This document shows, piece after piece, positions 24,529 through 33,910 of a DNA stretch of 64,000 bases. This stretch comes from Verrucomicrobiota bacterium. GTDB taxonomy: Bacteria; Verrucomicrobiota; Verrucomicrobiia; Chthoniobacterales; Terrimicrobiaceae. The DNA lies in assembly GCA_017305195.1 (NCBI GenBank), contig JAFKMU010000044.1, forward strand, positions 171,259 through 235,258, in the 5' to 3' direction. The first letter of the stretch is position 1; each line of letters begins with the position of its first letter. Both the position numbers and the translations under genes were made by a program. The notes below the pieces were generated by a model. It was not told the DNA's origin. It worked only from the letters and a program-made list of their open reading frames with translations, and ran no database searches.

Positions 24529-25922
24529 AGCGGCTTGCGAATCGTAAGGAACACGTTCACTCCGGTATCGTCGGCGAAGACCTCTCCCTCGGACCCCTTG
24601 GGCGCGAGGCTGAGCAGCTCGGCCTCGTCGCGATAAATCAGGTACCACTCGAGCAGGTGCTCCATCAGGAAGCGCTCGGGGTTGTTGGGATGCACATTGG
24701 TCGTCAGCAGAAGGCCGCCCGGGCGCACCCATTTGTAATAAAGCTCGAGCAGGTTGCGGCAGACATTGTCCGGGAAGTAATCGAACAATCCCGCGCAATA
24801 AATCATGTCATAGCTCGGCAGGAAGCCCTCGCTCTCCAGATGGATGTCCTTGAGCAGGTCGTCGATGGATTTCTGGATGAATTTCAGCGTCGGCTTGTTG
24901 CCGGACTCGTCGACCGCCTCGGCCATGCGGAGCTTGACGTACTCGAGCGTCTCCTCGTTGAAGTCCATCAGGTGCAGCGCGCTCTGGCTCGACAGGGGAT
25001 TCCGCCGAATGAACCGCTGAATCTCCACCGCCGGGCCGCAGGCCACGGTCAGCGCCGTAAAGACCCGCTGCTCGTCATTCACCCGCTCCGCCTCCTCGCC
25101 GAGAGTGCGCTCCATGATGGTGACGCGGTTGCGATGGGCGATGCAGGCGGCCACGCTGCTGGTGAGCTCGTGGAAGATCCGCGCATACGTGGTCGCGCCG
25201 GTCGTCTGCGATTCCTGCAGGAGCATGTTCACCATCTCGTAGTCGCCGGCATAGCCGAGCGGCTTGTAAAACGTCCTCCAGACAAAGGGGGCGCAAAGCA
25301 GATAGGGATGGATCTCGCGACGGGCGAAGGCCTTGTAGATCATCGAATCCTCCTCCGGCACCTTGGCCGCCTCGTCCTGGAAGAGATACAGCAGGTCGGA
25401 GAGTTTCTTTGTCACCACCCGCTCGATCGATTCCCGGAACCGCGAGGCCTTTTCCGGATGCGCGTTGATGTCGCCCACGATCGCCGTCTCGGCCTCCTCG
25501 ATCCACCGGCTGGTTTCCGCCAGGAAGTTGGAGAACTTGTTCACCGCGAGTTGATAGCCATCGGAGATGTTCAGCCCGGTTTCCCAATCACTAATGAATT
25601 TCCCAAACTCCTCGCTCAGGGCGGGCCCGGGTTCCAGGTGATTCAGCGCGCTCCAGGAATCAATGAGCGTGACCGAGACGATCACCATGAGCCCAGTGGA
25701 CACGATGCTCGTGACCACTCCGCGCCCCTTGTAAATCACACGCTCGCCGCGCATGACCGAGATCTCCTGCAGGACCTCGCTCATCTGGATCAGGGAGAAT
25801 GGGTTGTATACCTCGAAAACCGCCACCGATCGGGAGATGTGGATCAGTGTCCCCCGGCCTCGAATCCCGGAGGTGTTGACGAAGGCGACAAGGCTATCAA
25901 TTCCGGCAAGTGCTTTTTCCAC
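24525..25922 (-). CDS. PhcB-like SAM-dependent methyltransferase
   Basis: 465 aa. Residues 1-95 form a PilZ-like beta barrel (GRGTLIHISRSVAVFEVYNPF ... RGVVTSIVSTGLMVIVSVTLID) without the c-di-GMP motifs. Residues 100-280 are helical. The C-terminal class I methyltransferase (about 285-465) has motif I LTVACGPAVE, the acidic end of strand 2 in LHLMDFNEE, YDMIYCAGLFDYF and a loop VRPGGLLLTTNVHP. This resembles PhcB, which in Ralstonia makes 3-hydroxy fatty acid methyl esters as quorum signals. Here it starts 26 bp after the PKS stop and overlaps the kinase gene by ATGA. The likely reaction is methyl ester formation on the PKS product; that is inference. Confidence 0.8.
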   Translation of the reverse strand: MEKALAGIDSLVAFVNTSGIRGRGTLIHISRSVAVFEVYNPFSLIQMSEVLQEISVMRGERVIYKGRGVVTSIVSTGLMVIVSVTLIDSWSALNHLEPGPALSEEFGKFISDWETGLNISDGYQLAVNKFSNFLAETSRWIEEAETAIVGDINAHPEKASRFRESIERVVTKKLSDLLYLFQDEAAKVPEEDSMIYKAFARREIHPYLLCAPFVWRTFYKPLGYAGDYEMVNMLLQESQTTGATTYARIFHELTSSVAACIAHRNRVTIMERTLGEEAERVNDEQRVFTALTVACGPAVEIQRFIRRNPLSSQSALHLMDFNEETLEYVKLRMAEAVDESGNKPTLKFIQKSIDDLLKDIHLESEGFLPSYDMIYCAGLFDYFPDNVCRNLLELYYKWVRPGGLLLTTNVHPNNPERFLMEHLLEWYLIYRDEAELLSLAPKGSEGEVFADDTGVNVFLTIRKPL

Positions 25923-25948
25923 GGTCGATAAAGTCTAGGTAATCAATG

Positions 25949-28900
25949 TTAAGTGCCCCACAGACGGCTTTCCGCCAAGGTGGCCAACTGTCGGAGAGTC
26001 GGTCCTTTGAGGAATTCCATCGCCGAGAAATTCAAGCCGATTTGCTCCTTAATGCCGAGACTAAGTTCCAGCACCATCAGAGAATCCACCCCCATCTCGT
26101 TGAGCTTGCGGGTCATTGGGATCGTATCCTTCGACATCCGAAGAGTTTTGGCGAGAACGTCTTGCAGGCGATCCTCGATCACCCTCAGCCGCTGCTCGCG
26201 GGAGGCGTCCTCCAGCTCGGCCAGGATGCGCGCCATGGCATCATTGCCGGCCGCCCGGGACCGCATTGCCTGCTCGCGGAAGATCGAGCACTCCGCGAGC
26301 TTCGGATTGGCATCCCGCCATTTTTCCCAGTCGACCAGGAAGACGCCGATCTGCGCCCGGCCAGATCGCAGGATGGCTCTCAGGGCTTGCAGCGCCTCGC
26401 GGTTGCCGAGCCCGGTGATGCCGGAGGAAGCCAATACAGTGCCGATGCGCTCATCCCGGGCCACCACGCCGGCCTCCGCCAGAGCACCCCAGTTCAGCGA
26501 GATCGCAGGCAGGCCGCGCTCGCGCAGCACGGCGGCCAGGCCGTCGAGCGAGCGGTTGGCCGCGACATAGCTGGTCTGGCCGCGATTCCCGATCACCGAG
26601 GAGATGGAGGAGTAGAAGACGAGGAAGTCCAGGGTTTCCACGCCCTGGAGCGCATCAGCCAGGTTCAGGGCTCCCGCCACCTTGGGCAGAAACACCTTGC
26701 GGAACCGGTCCTCCGTCATGTCGGCCATCATGGCGTCGTCGAGCACCATCGCGCCGTGAATCACCCCGCGCAGGGCATGGGGAGCCGTGCCGGCCTTGCG
26801 CACCAGGTCCGCCACCTGCGCGGCGTCGGTGACATCCACCGACAGCACCTCGACCTCGGCTCCCGCCGCCTCGATGCGCGCCAGCGCGTCCTCCAGTCCC
26901 GCCGCCTTCCTGCCGGATCGGCTGACGAGATAGACTTTCCCCGCTCCCTGGGCGGCCAGCCACTCTGCGGTGACCACGCCAAATCCCGAAGTGCCTCCGG
27001 TCACGATATAGCTGCCATCGCGGCGGCAGCTCGGAACCGGCTGTTCCTTCACCAGCACCTCGACCTCGCCTTGTGAGAAATCGATCAGCAGCTTGCCGAT
27101 GTGCTGGCTCCGCTCCATCTCAGCAAAGGCCTCGCGGACGTCCGAAGCCGCATAGCTCCGCACCGGCCCCGGCTTGAAGTCGCCCCTGGCAAAGTGCTCC
27201 ACGATATCGCGCAGGATCTGCTGGACGAAAGCAGGACGCTCCCGGGCCAGGCGATCCATGTCGACCGAGGCAAAGATCAGGTTGCGATTGAAGGCCCTCA
27301 GAGGGAGGCTGTTGTCCTCGGCGATGTCCTTTTTGCCGATCTCGATGTACCGCCCCCCCGTACGCAGGAGGTTGAGGCTCACGTGCATGGCCTGCCCGGT
27401 CTGGGCGCCGATCACGACATCGACGCCTTCGTTGGCGGTATCCTCCCGGATGCGCTGACCGAAATCGAGCGTGCGGGAGGAATAGACATGAGCGATCCCG
27501 AGGTCCCGCAGGTATTGCTGCTTCTCCTCCGATCCGGATGTCGCGTAGATCTCCGCGCCCCGCCAGCGGGCAATCTCGATGGCGGCCATGCCCAGGCCTC
27601 CCGAGGCGTGGTGAATAAGCACGCGCTCGCCGCGCTGGAGATTGGCGATCCCAATCAGGCCATGGAAGGCAGCCAGATAAACCACCGGCACCGCGGCCAT
27701 ATCCATGCCAAATCCGGCGGGGATCTTCACCGCGAACCCCTCGTCGATCGTCGCCACGCTGCGGAAGCTGCGAGTCAATACCGCGACCACGCGGTCGCCC
27801 GGCGCAAAGGCGCTGCCAGGACCGGCCCGCAGCACCTCTCCGGCGCACTCCATGCCAAAGTCCGCCTCATTGTACGTGTCCTCCAGGGCGCCGGGGTGCA
27901 GCCGTCCCTCGACCTTGAGCAGATCCTTGTAGTTCAGCGCGCTGGCGTGAATGCGCACCTCGATCTGCCCGGCTCCCGGCGCGACGCGCTCGGTCGGTTC
28001 GTAATACAGCGAATCGATCTTTCCCTTCGTGCCGACATGCAGCTCGACCGGTTCATCCAGCGAGCGCATCTCCACCCGGTCGGCGGAGCCTCCCGCATCG
28101 GAAGACTGGAGGATGTTCTCAAGTCGCTCTCCCTGCCGGTAGGCGATCTCGCCATTGCTGTCAGCGGCCAGTTCGGCCAGCACAGGCGCGACGTCCGGCA
28201 CGTCCAGGTCGATGGAGCGAAACCGGATGGAGTCGTACTCATTCTGCGCGACCAGCCCGATCGCATTGAGCGAAAAGGCCGGCCAGTTGCCCATGGGTTC
28301 GCCTTCATGCACCGACTTGGCTCCCGTGGTGATCGAGGTCACGTCAACGCTCGCCTCCGGCAGCAACGCCGCCGCCTGCAAAAGCCCGACGATGCGCTCG
28401 GACAAGGTCGATGCCCCGTCGGCATCCCGGGCGATCCGCCCGCCGCTGCCCCACAGCAGGATAATCCGCGAGCGATTGCCGATCGCGACCTCGCCCAGCA
28501 GCGAGGAAAAGTCCCCGCGGTTCAGTCCGCTCGCGAACTCCCGCACGATCAGTTCCGATCCCGGCAGCGCGGCGGCCAGACTTTCCGCGAAAGCCAGATC
28601 CGAATCGCGCGGATCAGCCAGCAGCACAGCGCCGGAGACCGCCGCCCGGCTTTCATCCGGGAGCGGGGCGGCCTTCCATTGGAGCTGATAGTAGGGAGAC
28701 TCCGACGTCTCCCCGGCTTTCATGTCGATGGCCTGAAGCGACATATGCCGCCCATGGGCATGCACGACGCCGTCCGCATCCATCAGCCAGACGTGCGCGA
28801 CGAGCCGGGAGGAGGTGCGCGAGGTCAGCTCACCGTAGACGAAGAGGTCTTTCGTTACGGGTCGCGAGTGATACTCGAACTGGTCGATGGAAAAGGGCAC

Positions 28901-31900
28901 ATACAGCCCGACCATCCCGGACCGGTATAAAATCGGCTGGATGGCGGCGTCGAACAGCGTCGGATGCAGCATGTGCGTCTCGTCTGCCAGAGTCTCCGAG
29001 GCATCCAGACCGAGCAGGTAGCTGTCTTCGCCGATCCAGATATCCCGGGTGGGGCGGAAGGTCGGCCCATAGTGCAAGCCGCGCCGCGAGAGATCATCGT
29101 AGAAGGCCTCGCGGTCGACCGGAGTGGAGCACCTGGCCTGCAATGCCGCCAGATCAAGCTTCTTCACGGCTGGTTGCGTCTGAGGCAGCAAACGTCCCCG
29201 GCAATGGCGCAAGTTCCCGATTTCCTCGCCCTCCGTGCGGCTGGAGATCGAGAATCGTCCCTCCTCCGCGTCAAACTCGGTCACGAGGTACTGGAGCTTG
29301 GAATAATCCACCACCAGCACGCGCTCAAAGCTGACATTCTCCAGCACGACTGTGGCGTTGGTATTCAATTGCCGGTTCAGGCTGATGGCCGCCTCGATGT
29401 ACCCCATGCCGGCAAACACCGTCTGATCCTGCACGCCGTGGTCGAAAAGGAACGGGAAATAGTTGCGATTGATCTCCACCTCCCAGGTGGGATTCCGCGC
29501 GATGAGGGAGCGGTTCAGATACACCGGACCGGGGAGTCCCAGCCGCTCCATGCGGGATCTCTCGGACTCCACCCACAGCGTCTCGCGCTGCCACGGGTAT
29601 TGCGGCCCGGGCAGGAAAGCGCCCTGCGCTGGCGCCAGCCGCGTCCAGTCGGGATCATATCCCGCACAGTACAGCTCGCCCACAGTGAAAAGCATCCGCG
29701 GCATCTCCGGCTCCGCCCGCCGCAGCGAGACAAAACACCGCACCTTTTGCTCCAGGTGCGCGGCACATTCCTTGATGGAATTTCCCAGCACAGGATGCGG
29801 CCCCACCTCCAGGAATGAAGAGAAACCATCCTCGATCAAGGCCTGGATCGCCGCGGCAAACCGCACCGGATGGCGCACATTGTGCCACCAGCATTCGGCC
29901 GTCCATTCCCCGGAGGGAATGATCCGCCCGTAGCCGGTCGAGTACAGCGGAATGCGCGCCGGTTTCGGCGACAGCTCCGCGAGAGCCGCGAGGAGCGGCT
30001 CGCGCAGGGGCTCCATCTGCGGGCTGTGATAAGCCACCTCGACCCGCAGGAATTTATTAAAGACACTCTTTTCCTCCAGTCCCGCGGCGATCGCTTTGAG
30101 CTGATCCGTATCGCCGGACAACGTGACGGCGTTGAAGCTGTTGACCGCGGCGATGGATACCCCGGGAGACCCGGCCAGGAGCGCCTCGGCTTCAGCTTCC
30201 GGCAGGCCCACCGCCAGCATCGCGCCCCGCCCGGCGGCACTTTGCTGCAGCTGGCTGCGGTAGTAGCTCACCCGCACGGCCTCCTCCAGGGAGTAAACCC
30301 CGGCGACATAACTTGACGCCACCTCGCCGACGCTGTGGCCGACCACTGCCGCGGGATGAATCCCGTAAGACGCCCACAACCTGGTGAGCGCCACCTGGAG
30401 GGCGAAATTTGCAGGCTGCGCCAGCTCGGTGCGCGCCATCCGGGAGGTCGCTTCATCCGCCATCATCGCCTCCTTGAGCGACCAGCCGGCAAGGGGCTGA
30501 AAGATCGCATCGATCTCGTCGAGCGTCTGCGCCACGATGGGCTGGGTATTGACCAGTTCCTGGCCCATGCCCCACCACTGCGGGCCCATGCCCGTGTAGA
30601 CAAAAACCAGTCCGGCTCCCGGGTCCGCCGCTCCGGAGCCAGTCACGAGTCCGTCGTGAGCTTCGCCCGTCGAGGCCGCGATGAATTGAGCCCGGAGCGT
30701 CTCGAGATCGGAGGCAAAGGCGGCTCCGCGATGGTTCAGGTGGCTGCGCCGGTAGGCCGCCGTATGCGCAAAATCGTCCAGCGTTCCATATCCGGGCTGC
30801 CCCAGCAAAAAGGCATACTTGCCCGCGAGATCGCGCAAGGCCTTGTCGCCCTGGGCGGAAAACGGGATCACCCGCACCCCCTCGGGCGCGGGGGCAGCAG
30901 GAGCGGTCTCGCGCACGGGAGCGGATTCCAGCAGCACGTGCGCATTGGTCCCGCCGTAGCCGAAGGAATTGATCGCGGCATAGACGGTGGGTTTCTCGCC
31001 AGGGCCCGGAAGCGCCCGCGTTTCCTTCGCCACCTCGATGCAGTAGTCGGCAAAGGGAATGTTGGGATTGGGCTTCTTGAAATGCAGGTTCTTGGGGACC
31101 TGGCGGTTTTTCAGAATGCCAATGGTCTTGAGCACGCCAGCAACCCCTGCAGCGGCCTCAAGATGCCCGATATTGGACTTTACCGAGCCGACAATGAGAT
31201 TCCGGGATCTCCCCTCGGAAAAGCTGCGGTGCAGGGCGGCAAGCTCCGCCGAGTCCCCGGCCTGCGTGCCGGTGCCATGGGCCTCCACGTAATCCACCTC
31301 CGAGACGGGAACTCCGGCGGTGCTGTAAACCTTACGAATTAGCTCCTCCTGCGCGATGCTGTTAGGAAGCGAGATGCCATCGGTATGCCCGTCCTGATTG
31401 ACTCCGCTGGCGCGAACCACGGCGTGAATCTGGTCCCCATCCGCGAGCGCGTCCTCCAGCCTCTTGAGCAGGAGTACGCCCGCACCCTCGCCTCGCCCGT
31501 AACCCGCGGCGCTTTCGTCAAAGGTGTGGCACTCGCCATGGGGCGACAGGAAATGCCCCTTGCTCATGATGATCGGGAACTCCGGCCGGGTCATCACATT
31601 CACTCCTCCCACCAACGCCATGCCGCACTCGCCGAGGAGCAGGCTCTGGCAGGCATAGTGCAGCGCCACCAGTGAGGAGGAGCACGCCGTGTCCATCGTG
31701 ACGCTCGGCCCGCGAAGATTGAAGGCGTGCGACAGGCGGTTCGAAAGGACCGTCATCATCACTCCTCCCGCCGAGTGGGCGTTGACCAGATGACGGTTGG
31801 AGGGCTGCGCCTGCATGACCATGTGATCCAGGCAGAAGCCGCCCACGAAGACGCCCGTGCTCGAGCCGGACATCTTGTTCAGCGGATATCCGGCATCCTC

Positions 31901-32239
31901 AAAGGCCTCCCACGCCGACTCCAGCAGCAGGCGCTGCTGCGGATCGAGCGACTCGGCCTCGCGAGGCGACATGCCAAAGGCAAGCGGATCAAACTGGCGG
32001 ACATCCTGGTCGAGATAGGATGCCTTGGAGGCGTAGCTCTTGCCCGGCCGGTTCTGATCCTCGTCGTAATACTGGCGCCAGTCCCAGCGATCCTTCTTCA
32101 ACGCCCTTGAGGCGCTGCCGCCTCTTGCCAAAAACTTCCAGAATGCAGCGGGGGACGTCGCGTTGGGAGGCATGCGACATCCTGCGCCGATGATCGCAAC
32201 TCTCCGTTCACCTTGGGGTTCCAGACTCACGCGTGCCAC
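25949..32239 (-). CDS. Type I highly reducing polyketide synthase (KS-AT-DH-ER-KR-ACP)
   Basis: 2096 aa, GTG start. Domains in order: KS 12-440 with Cys186 (DTACSSS), His321 (EAHGTGT) and His359 (NIGHLEAAAG); AT about 545-850 with Ser636 (GHSVGE) and VAYHS; DH about 900-1175 with His934 (FDHGV) and Asp1097 (HPTLFDAAIQ); a weak region; ER about 1440-1730 with LIHHASGGLGMAA; KR about 1765-1960 with VTGGTSGFG, an LDD motif (B type, giving R-hydroxyls) and YVAAN; ACP at the end with GVDSLM. There is no thioesterase or methyltransferase domain. One module with a full reducing loop suggests iterative synthesis of a fatty-acid-like chain. It heads the operon with the PhcB- and PhcS-like genes. Confidence 0.93.
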   Translation of the reverse strand: MARVSLEPQGERRVAIIGAGCRMPPNATSPAAFWKFLARGGSASRALKKDRWDWRQYYDEDQNRPGKSYASKASYLDQDVRQFDPLAFGMSPREAESLDPQQRLLLESAWEAFEDAGYPLNKMSGSSTGVFVGGFCLDHMVMQAQPSNRHLVNAHSAGGVMMTVLSNRLSHAFNLRGPSVTMDTACSSSLVALHYACQSLLLGECGMALVGGVNVMTRPEFPIIMSKGHFLSPHGECHTFDESAAGYGRGEGAGVLLLKRLEDALADGDQIHAVVRASGVNQDGHTDGISLPNSIAQEELIRKVYSTAGVPVSEVDYVEAHGTGTQAGDSAELAALHRSFSEGRSRNLIVGSVKSNIGHLEAAAGVAGVLKTIGILKNRQVPKNLHFKKPNPNIPFADYCIEVAKETRALPGPGEKPTVYAAINSFGYGGTNAHVLLESAPVRETAPAAPAPEGVRVIPFSAQGDKALRDLAGKYAFLLGQPGYGTLDDFAHTAAYRRSHLNHRGAAFASDLETLRAQFIAASTGEAHDGLVTGSGAADPGAGLVFVYTGMGPQWWGMGQELVNTQPIVAQTLDEIDAIFQPLAGWSLKEAMMADEATSRMARTELAQPANFALQVALTRLWASYGIHPAAVVGHSVGEVASSYVAGVYSLEEAVRVSYYRSQLQQSAAGRGAMLAVGLPEAEAEALLAGSPGVSIAAVNSFNAVTLSGDTDQLKAIAAGLEEKSVFNKFLRVEVAYHSPQMEPLREPLLAALAELSPKPARIPLYSTGYGRIIPSGEWTAECWWHNVRHPVRFAAAIQALIEDGFSSFLEVGPHPVLGNSIKECAAHLEQKVRCFVSLRRAEPEMPRMLFTVGELYCAGYDPDWTRLAPAQGAFLPGPQYPWQRETLWVESERSRMERLGLPGPVYLNRSLIARNPTWEVEINRNYFPFLFDHGVQDQTVFAGMGYIEAAISLNRQLNTNATVVLENVSFERVLVVDYSKLQYLVTEFDAEEGRFSISSRTEGEEIGNLRHCRGRLLPQTQPAVKKLDLAALQARCSTPVDREAFYDDLSRRGLHYGPTFRPTRDIWIGEDSYLLGLDASETLADETHMLHPTLFDAAIQPILYRSGMVGLYVPFSIDQFEYHSRPVTKDLFVYGELTSRTSSRLVAHVWLMDADGVVHAHGRHMSLQAIDMKAGETSESPYYQLQWKAAPLPDESRAAVSGAVLLADPRDSDLAFAESLAAALPGSELIVREFASGLNRGDFSSLLGEVAIGNRSRIILLWGSGGRIARDADGASTLSERIVGLLQAAALLPEASVDVTSITTGAKSVHEGEPMGNWPAFSLNAIGLVAQNEYDSIRFRSIDLDVPDVAPVLAELAADSNGEIAYRQGERLENILQSSDAGGSADRVEMRSLDEPVELHVGTKGKIDSLYYEPTERVAPGAGQIEVRIHASALNYKDLLKVEGRLHPGALEDTYNEADFGMECAGEVLRAGPGSAFAPGDRVVAVLTRSFRSVATIDEGFAVKIPAGFGMDMAAVPVVYLAAFHGLIGIANLQRGERVLIHHASGGLGMAAIEIARWRGAEIYATSGSEEKQQYLRDLGIAHVYSSRTLDFGQRIREDTANEGVDVVIGAQTGQAMHVSLNLLRTGGRYIEIGKKDIAEDNSLPLRAFNRNLIFASVDMDRLARERPAFVQQILRDIVEHFARGDFKPGPVRSYAASDVREAFAEMERSQHIGKLLIDFSQGEVEVLVKEQPVPSCRRDGSYIVTGGTSGFGVVTAEWLAAQGAGKVYLVSRSGRKAAGLEDALARIEAAGAEVEVLSVDVTDAAQVADLVRKAGTAPHALRGVIHGAMVLDDAMMADMTEDRFRKVFLPKVAGALNLADALQGVETLDFLVFYSSISSVIGNRGQTSYVAANRSLDGLAAVLRERGLPAISLNWGALAEAGVVARDERIGTVLASSGITGLGNREALQALRAILRSGRAQIGVFLVDWEKWRDANPKLAECSIFREQAMRSRAAGNDAMARILAELEDASREQRLRVIEDRLQDVLAKTLRMSKDTIPMTRKLNEMGVDSLMVLELSLGIKEQIGLNFSAMEFLKGPTLRQLATLAESRLWGT

Positions 32240-33001
32240 CTAACCAATTCCCCCAGATCACTCCAAGCCTGAAGAGAAGATCGTAGCCCGATCCAAAAAA
32301 GAAGCGACAACAAACATCACCCTGTCCCGCCCAGATCATTAGCTTAATCACTTAGCAAAAGGATCTGCAGCCGCCCGATTTTCGCCCAGGCTTCCCGGGC
32401 TGCTCACAGAAAAAACCACTTCGATCACCGCTAACACAACCACCCCTATCAACCCTAGTCCCGGCGCCGCCGGACCACGCGCCCGCCATTCGCAAAATTA
32501 CCTCCTCCCAGAACCACCGAGCCCCGCCACATGCGGCAGACTCCCGATCCCGGGCAGGGAGCAGTCACCCCGGCATTCCACCCCTCCCACGCCGCACCGG
32601 GACTAAGCCAACACCCGTTTCCCGACCGGTATTCCCAAATAACATCCCGCGGATCGGGCCATCAGATTTGCATCGCATCAGTGCGTTGCGCATCCCGGCT
32701 TCGGAGACTTGACTGAGCGCTCTGCCTGAGAGTTATTTTAGCCGCATCGTCACTTTTGTCTCCGCCGCATTTTCCCCAGGATTTCGTTGCTTCACGGTCA
32801 CCGCATTCATTCAAGAAAATACATTCAATGTATTGAACATCAATTTCTTACAAATCACTCAACAACCGGTCTCTTGCGTATTGTCACGTAATTTTCGACC
32901 TTCAGGCTTTCCCTTCGCAAAAAGGAAATTTCGGGTTTTTTGTTGCCAAGGTTACGCTTCGATGAATTGATGTAAGTCACGACACTCTGAAAGATTTAGT
33001 C
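32240..33001. other. Large divergent control region between PKS and LuxR-type regulator
   Basis: 762 bp with no credible gene; the half near the regulator (about 32720-33001) is distinctly AT-richer than the genes around it. It holds a direct repeat CCCAGATCAyT (32252-32262 and 32330-32340) near the PKS start and an inverted repeat at 32824-32837. It should contain the promoters of the PKS operon and of the regulator. Confidence 0.6.
32824..32837. promoter_or_regulatory. Inverted repeat, possible operator
   Basis: TTCAAT-GT-ATTGAA, perfect 6-bp arms, in the AT-rich part of the PKS/regulator intergenic region, 165 bp upstream of the regulator start. It could be a binding site for the LuxR-type protein or another regulator; there is no second copy I noticed. 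Confidence 0.35.
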
Positions 33002-33712
33002 ATGTCCACTTCTCTCGATCTCCCGCGCATTTTGATGATCGATGACGAGCCCGACCTGCCCCAGATCGTCGAAAACCTTCTCGTGGACATTTGCACCGTG
33101 GAAGGGCACCCAACCGGAGAGCTGGGCCTGGAGGCCGCAGCCCGCAAGATTTTCCCTGTCGCGATTGTCGACTTGCAGATCAAGAGCCCGCAGGGGACTC
33201 GCGTCCTGCAAGGCATTGAAATCATGGAATCTCTCCGGAGGATTTCGCCCTTCACCCAGATCATCATTCTCACGGCAAATGCCTCCATGGAGTCGGCCAT
33301 CACGGCGGTAAACCAGGGAGCACATCAATATCTCGTCAAACCCTTCCTGCGAGCTCCCTTGCGGAAGGCGATCTCCGATGCCCTCAAGGCCTACGAAGCC
33401 GCCTTGCTGGCCGATGAAAGACTCTCGCTCACCAACGGTCATTTCCAGTCCTTCGGTCTCACACCGCGCCTGGCTGACATCGCCGAGGGCATCCTCGACG
33501 GGCAGACCAACGAGGAAATCGCCAGGAAGCTCAAGATCGCCGACCGCACGGTGGAGAAGCACGTCGAGCGCCTGCTCGCCCACTTCGGAATCCACAGCCG
33601 GTTCCTGCTGGAGTCCAAGCTGATCAAGATGCTCCGGCAGCTGCGCCAGAGCAACTCATGGTCGCTGACTCGGACCGACATCCTCAGGGACGAGCGGGAA
33701 AACGACGCATAG
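33002..33712 (+). CDS. LuxR/NarL-family response regulator
   Basis: 236 aa. The receiver domain (about 8-140) has MIDDEPDLPQIVENLL, Asp57 in VAIVDLQIKSPQG and the segment TQIIILTANASMESAITAVNQGAHQYLVKPF. A LuxR-type helix-turn-helix follows (about 155-220, LTPRLADIAEGILDGQTNEEIARKLKIADRTVEKHVERLLAHF). It is the only clear DNA-binding regulator beside the PKS/kinase operon and is divergent from it across 762 bp, so it is the best candidate for output of the phospho-relay. The insertion of IKSPQGTRVLQG after the active Asp is longer than usual. The cognate kinase is not proven. Confidence 0.88.
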   Translation: MSTSLDLPRILMIDDEPDLPQIVENLLVDICTVEGHPTGELGLEAAARKIFPVAIVDLQIKSPQGTRVLQGIEIMESLRRISPFTQIIILTANASMESAITAVNQGAHQYLVKPFLRAPLRKAISDALKAYEAALLADERLSLTNGHFQSFGLTPRLADIAEGILDGQTNEEIARKLKIADRTVEKHVERLLAHFGIHSRFLLESKLIKMLRQLRQSNSWSLTRTDILRDERENDA

Positions 33713-33732
33713 CCACCTCCCTCCATCTCTAG

Positions 33733-33894
33733 GAGCCTGTCTGAAAAAGGACGATGGGCGGATGGCAAGGGAAAATGGCGAGCGGCAAGGCGCGGCGATA
33801 GAGCGTATCCGCAGCGATACGTGAGGGGACCGGAACGCAGCCGAAGGCCGTTTTCCCGCCGCGAGCCGTCGGTCGGCAGTTTTCAGACAGGCTC
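33733..33894. repeat. MITE-like element with 15-bp terminal inverted repeats
   Basis: 162 bp flanked by perfect inverted repeats GAGCCTGTCTGAAAA (33733-33747) and its complement (33880-33894). The inside has no gene. A decayed copy in the other orientation lies at 8029-8160. Flanks read TAG on the left and TAA on the right, compatible with a TA or CTA target duplication. The terminal repeats resemble those of some DDE-transposase insertion sequences, so it may be moved by a transposase encoded elsewhere. Confidence 0.7.
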
Positions 33895-33910
33895 TAAGAC
33901 ATCACTAAGC

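Noticed and set aside
21880..24636. Very long open frame on the plus strand (918 codons)
   Set aside because: It runs antisense to the hybrid sensor kinase, whose domains are complete. Its protein has no family features; it is a codon-bias shadow in high-GC DNA.
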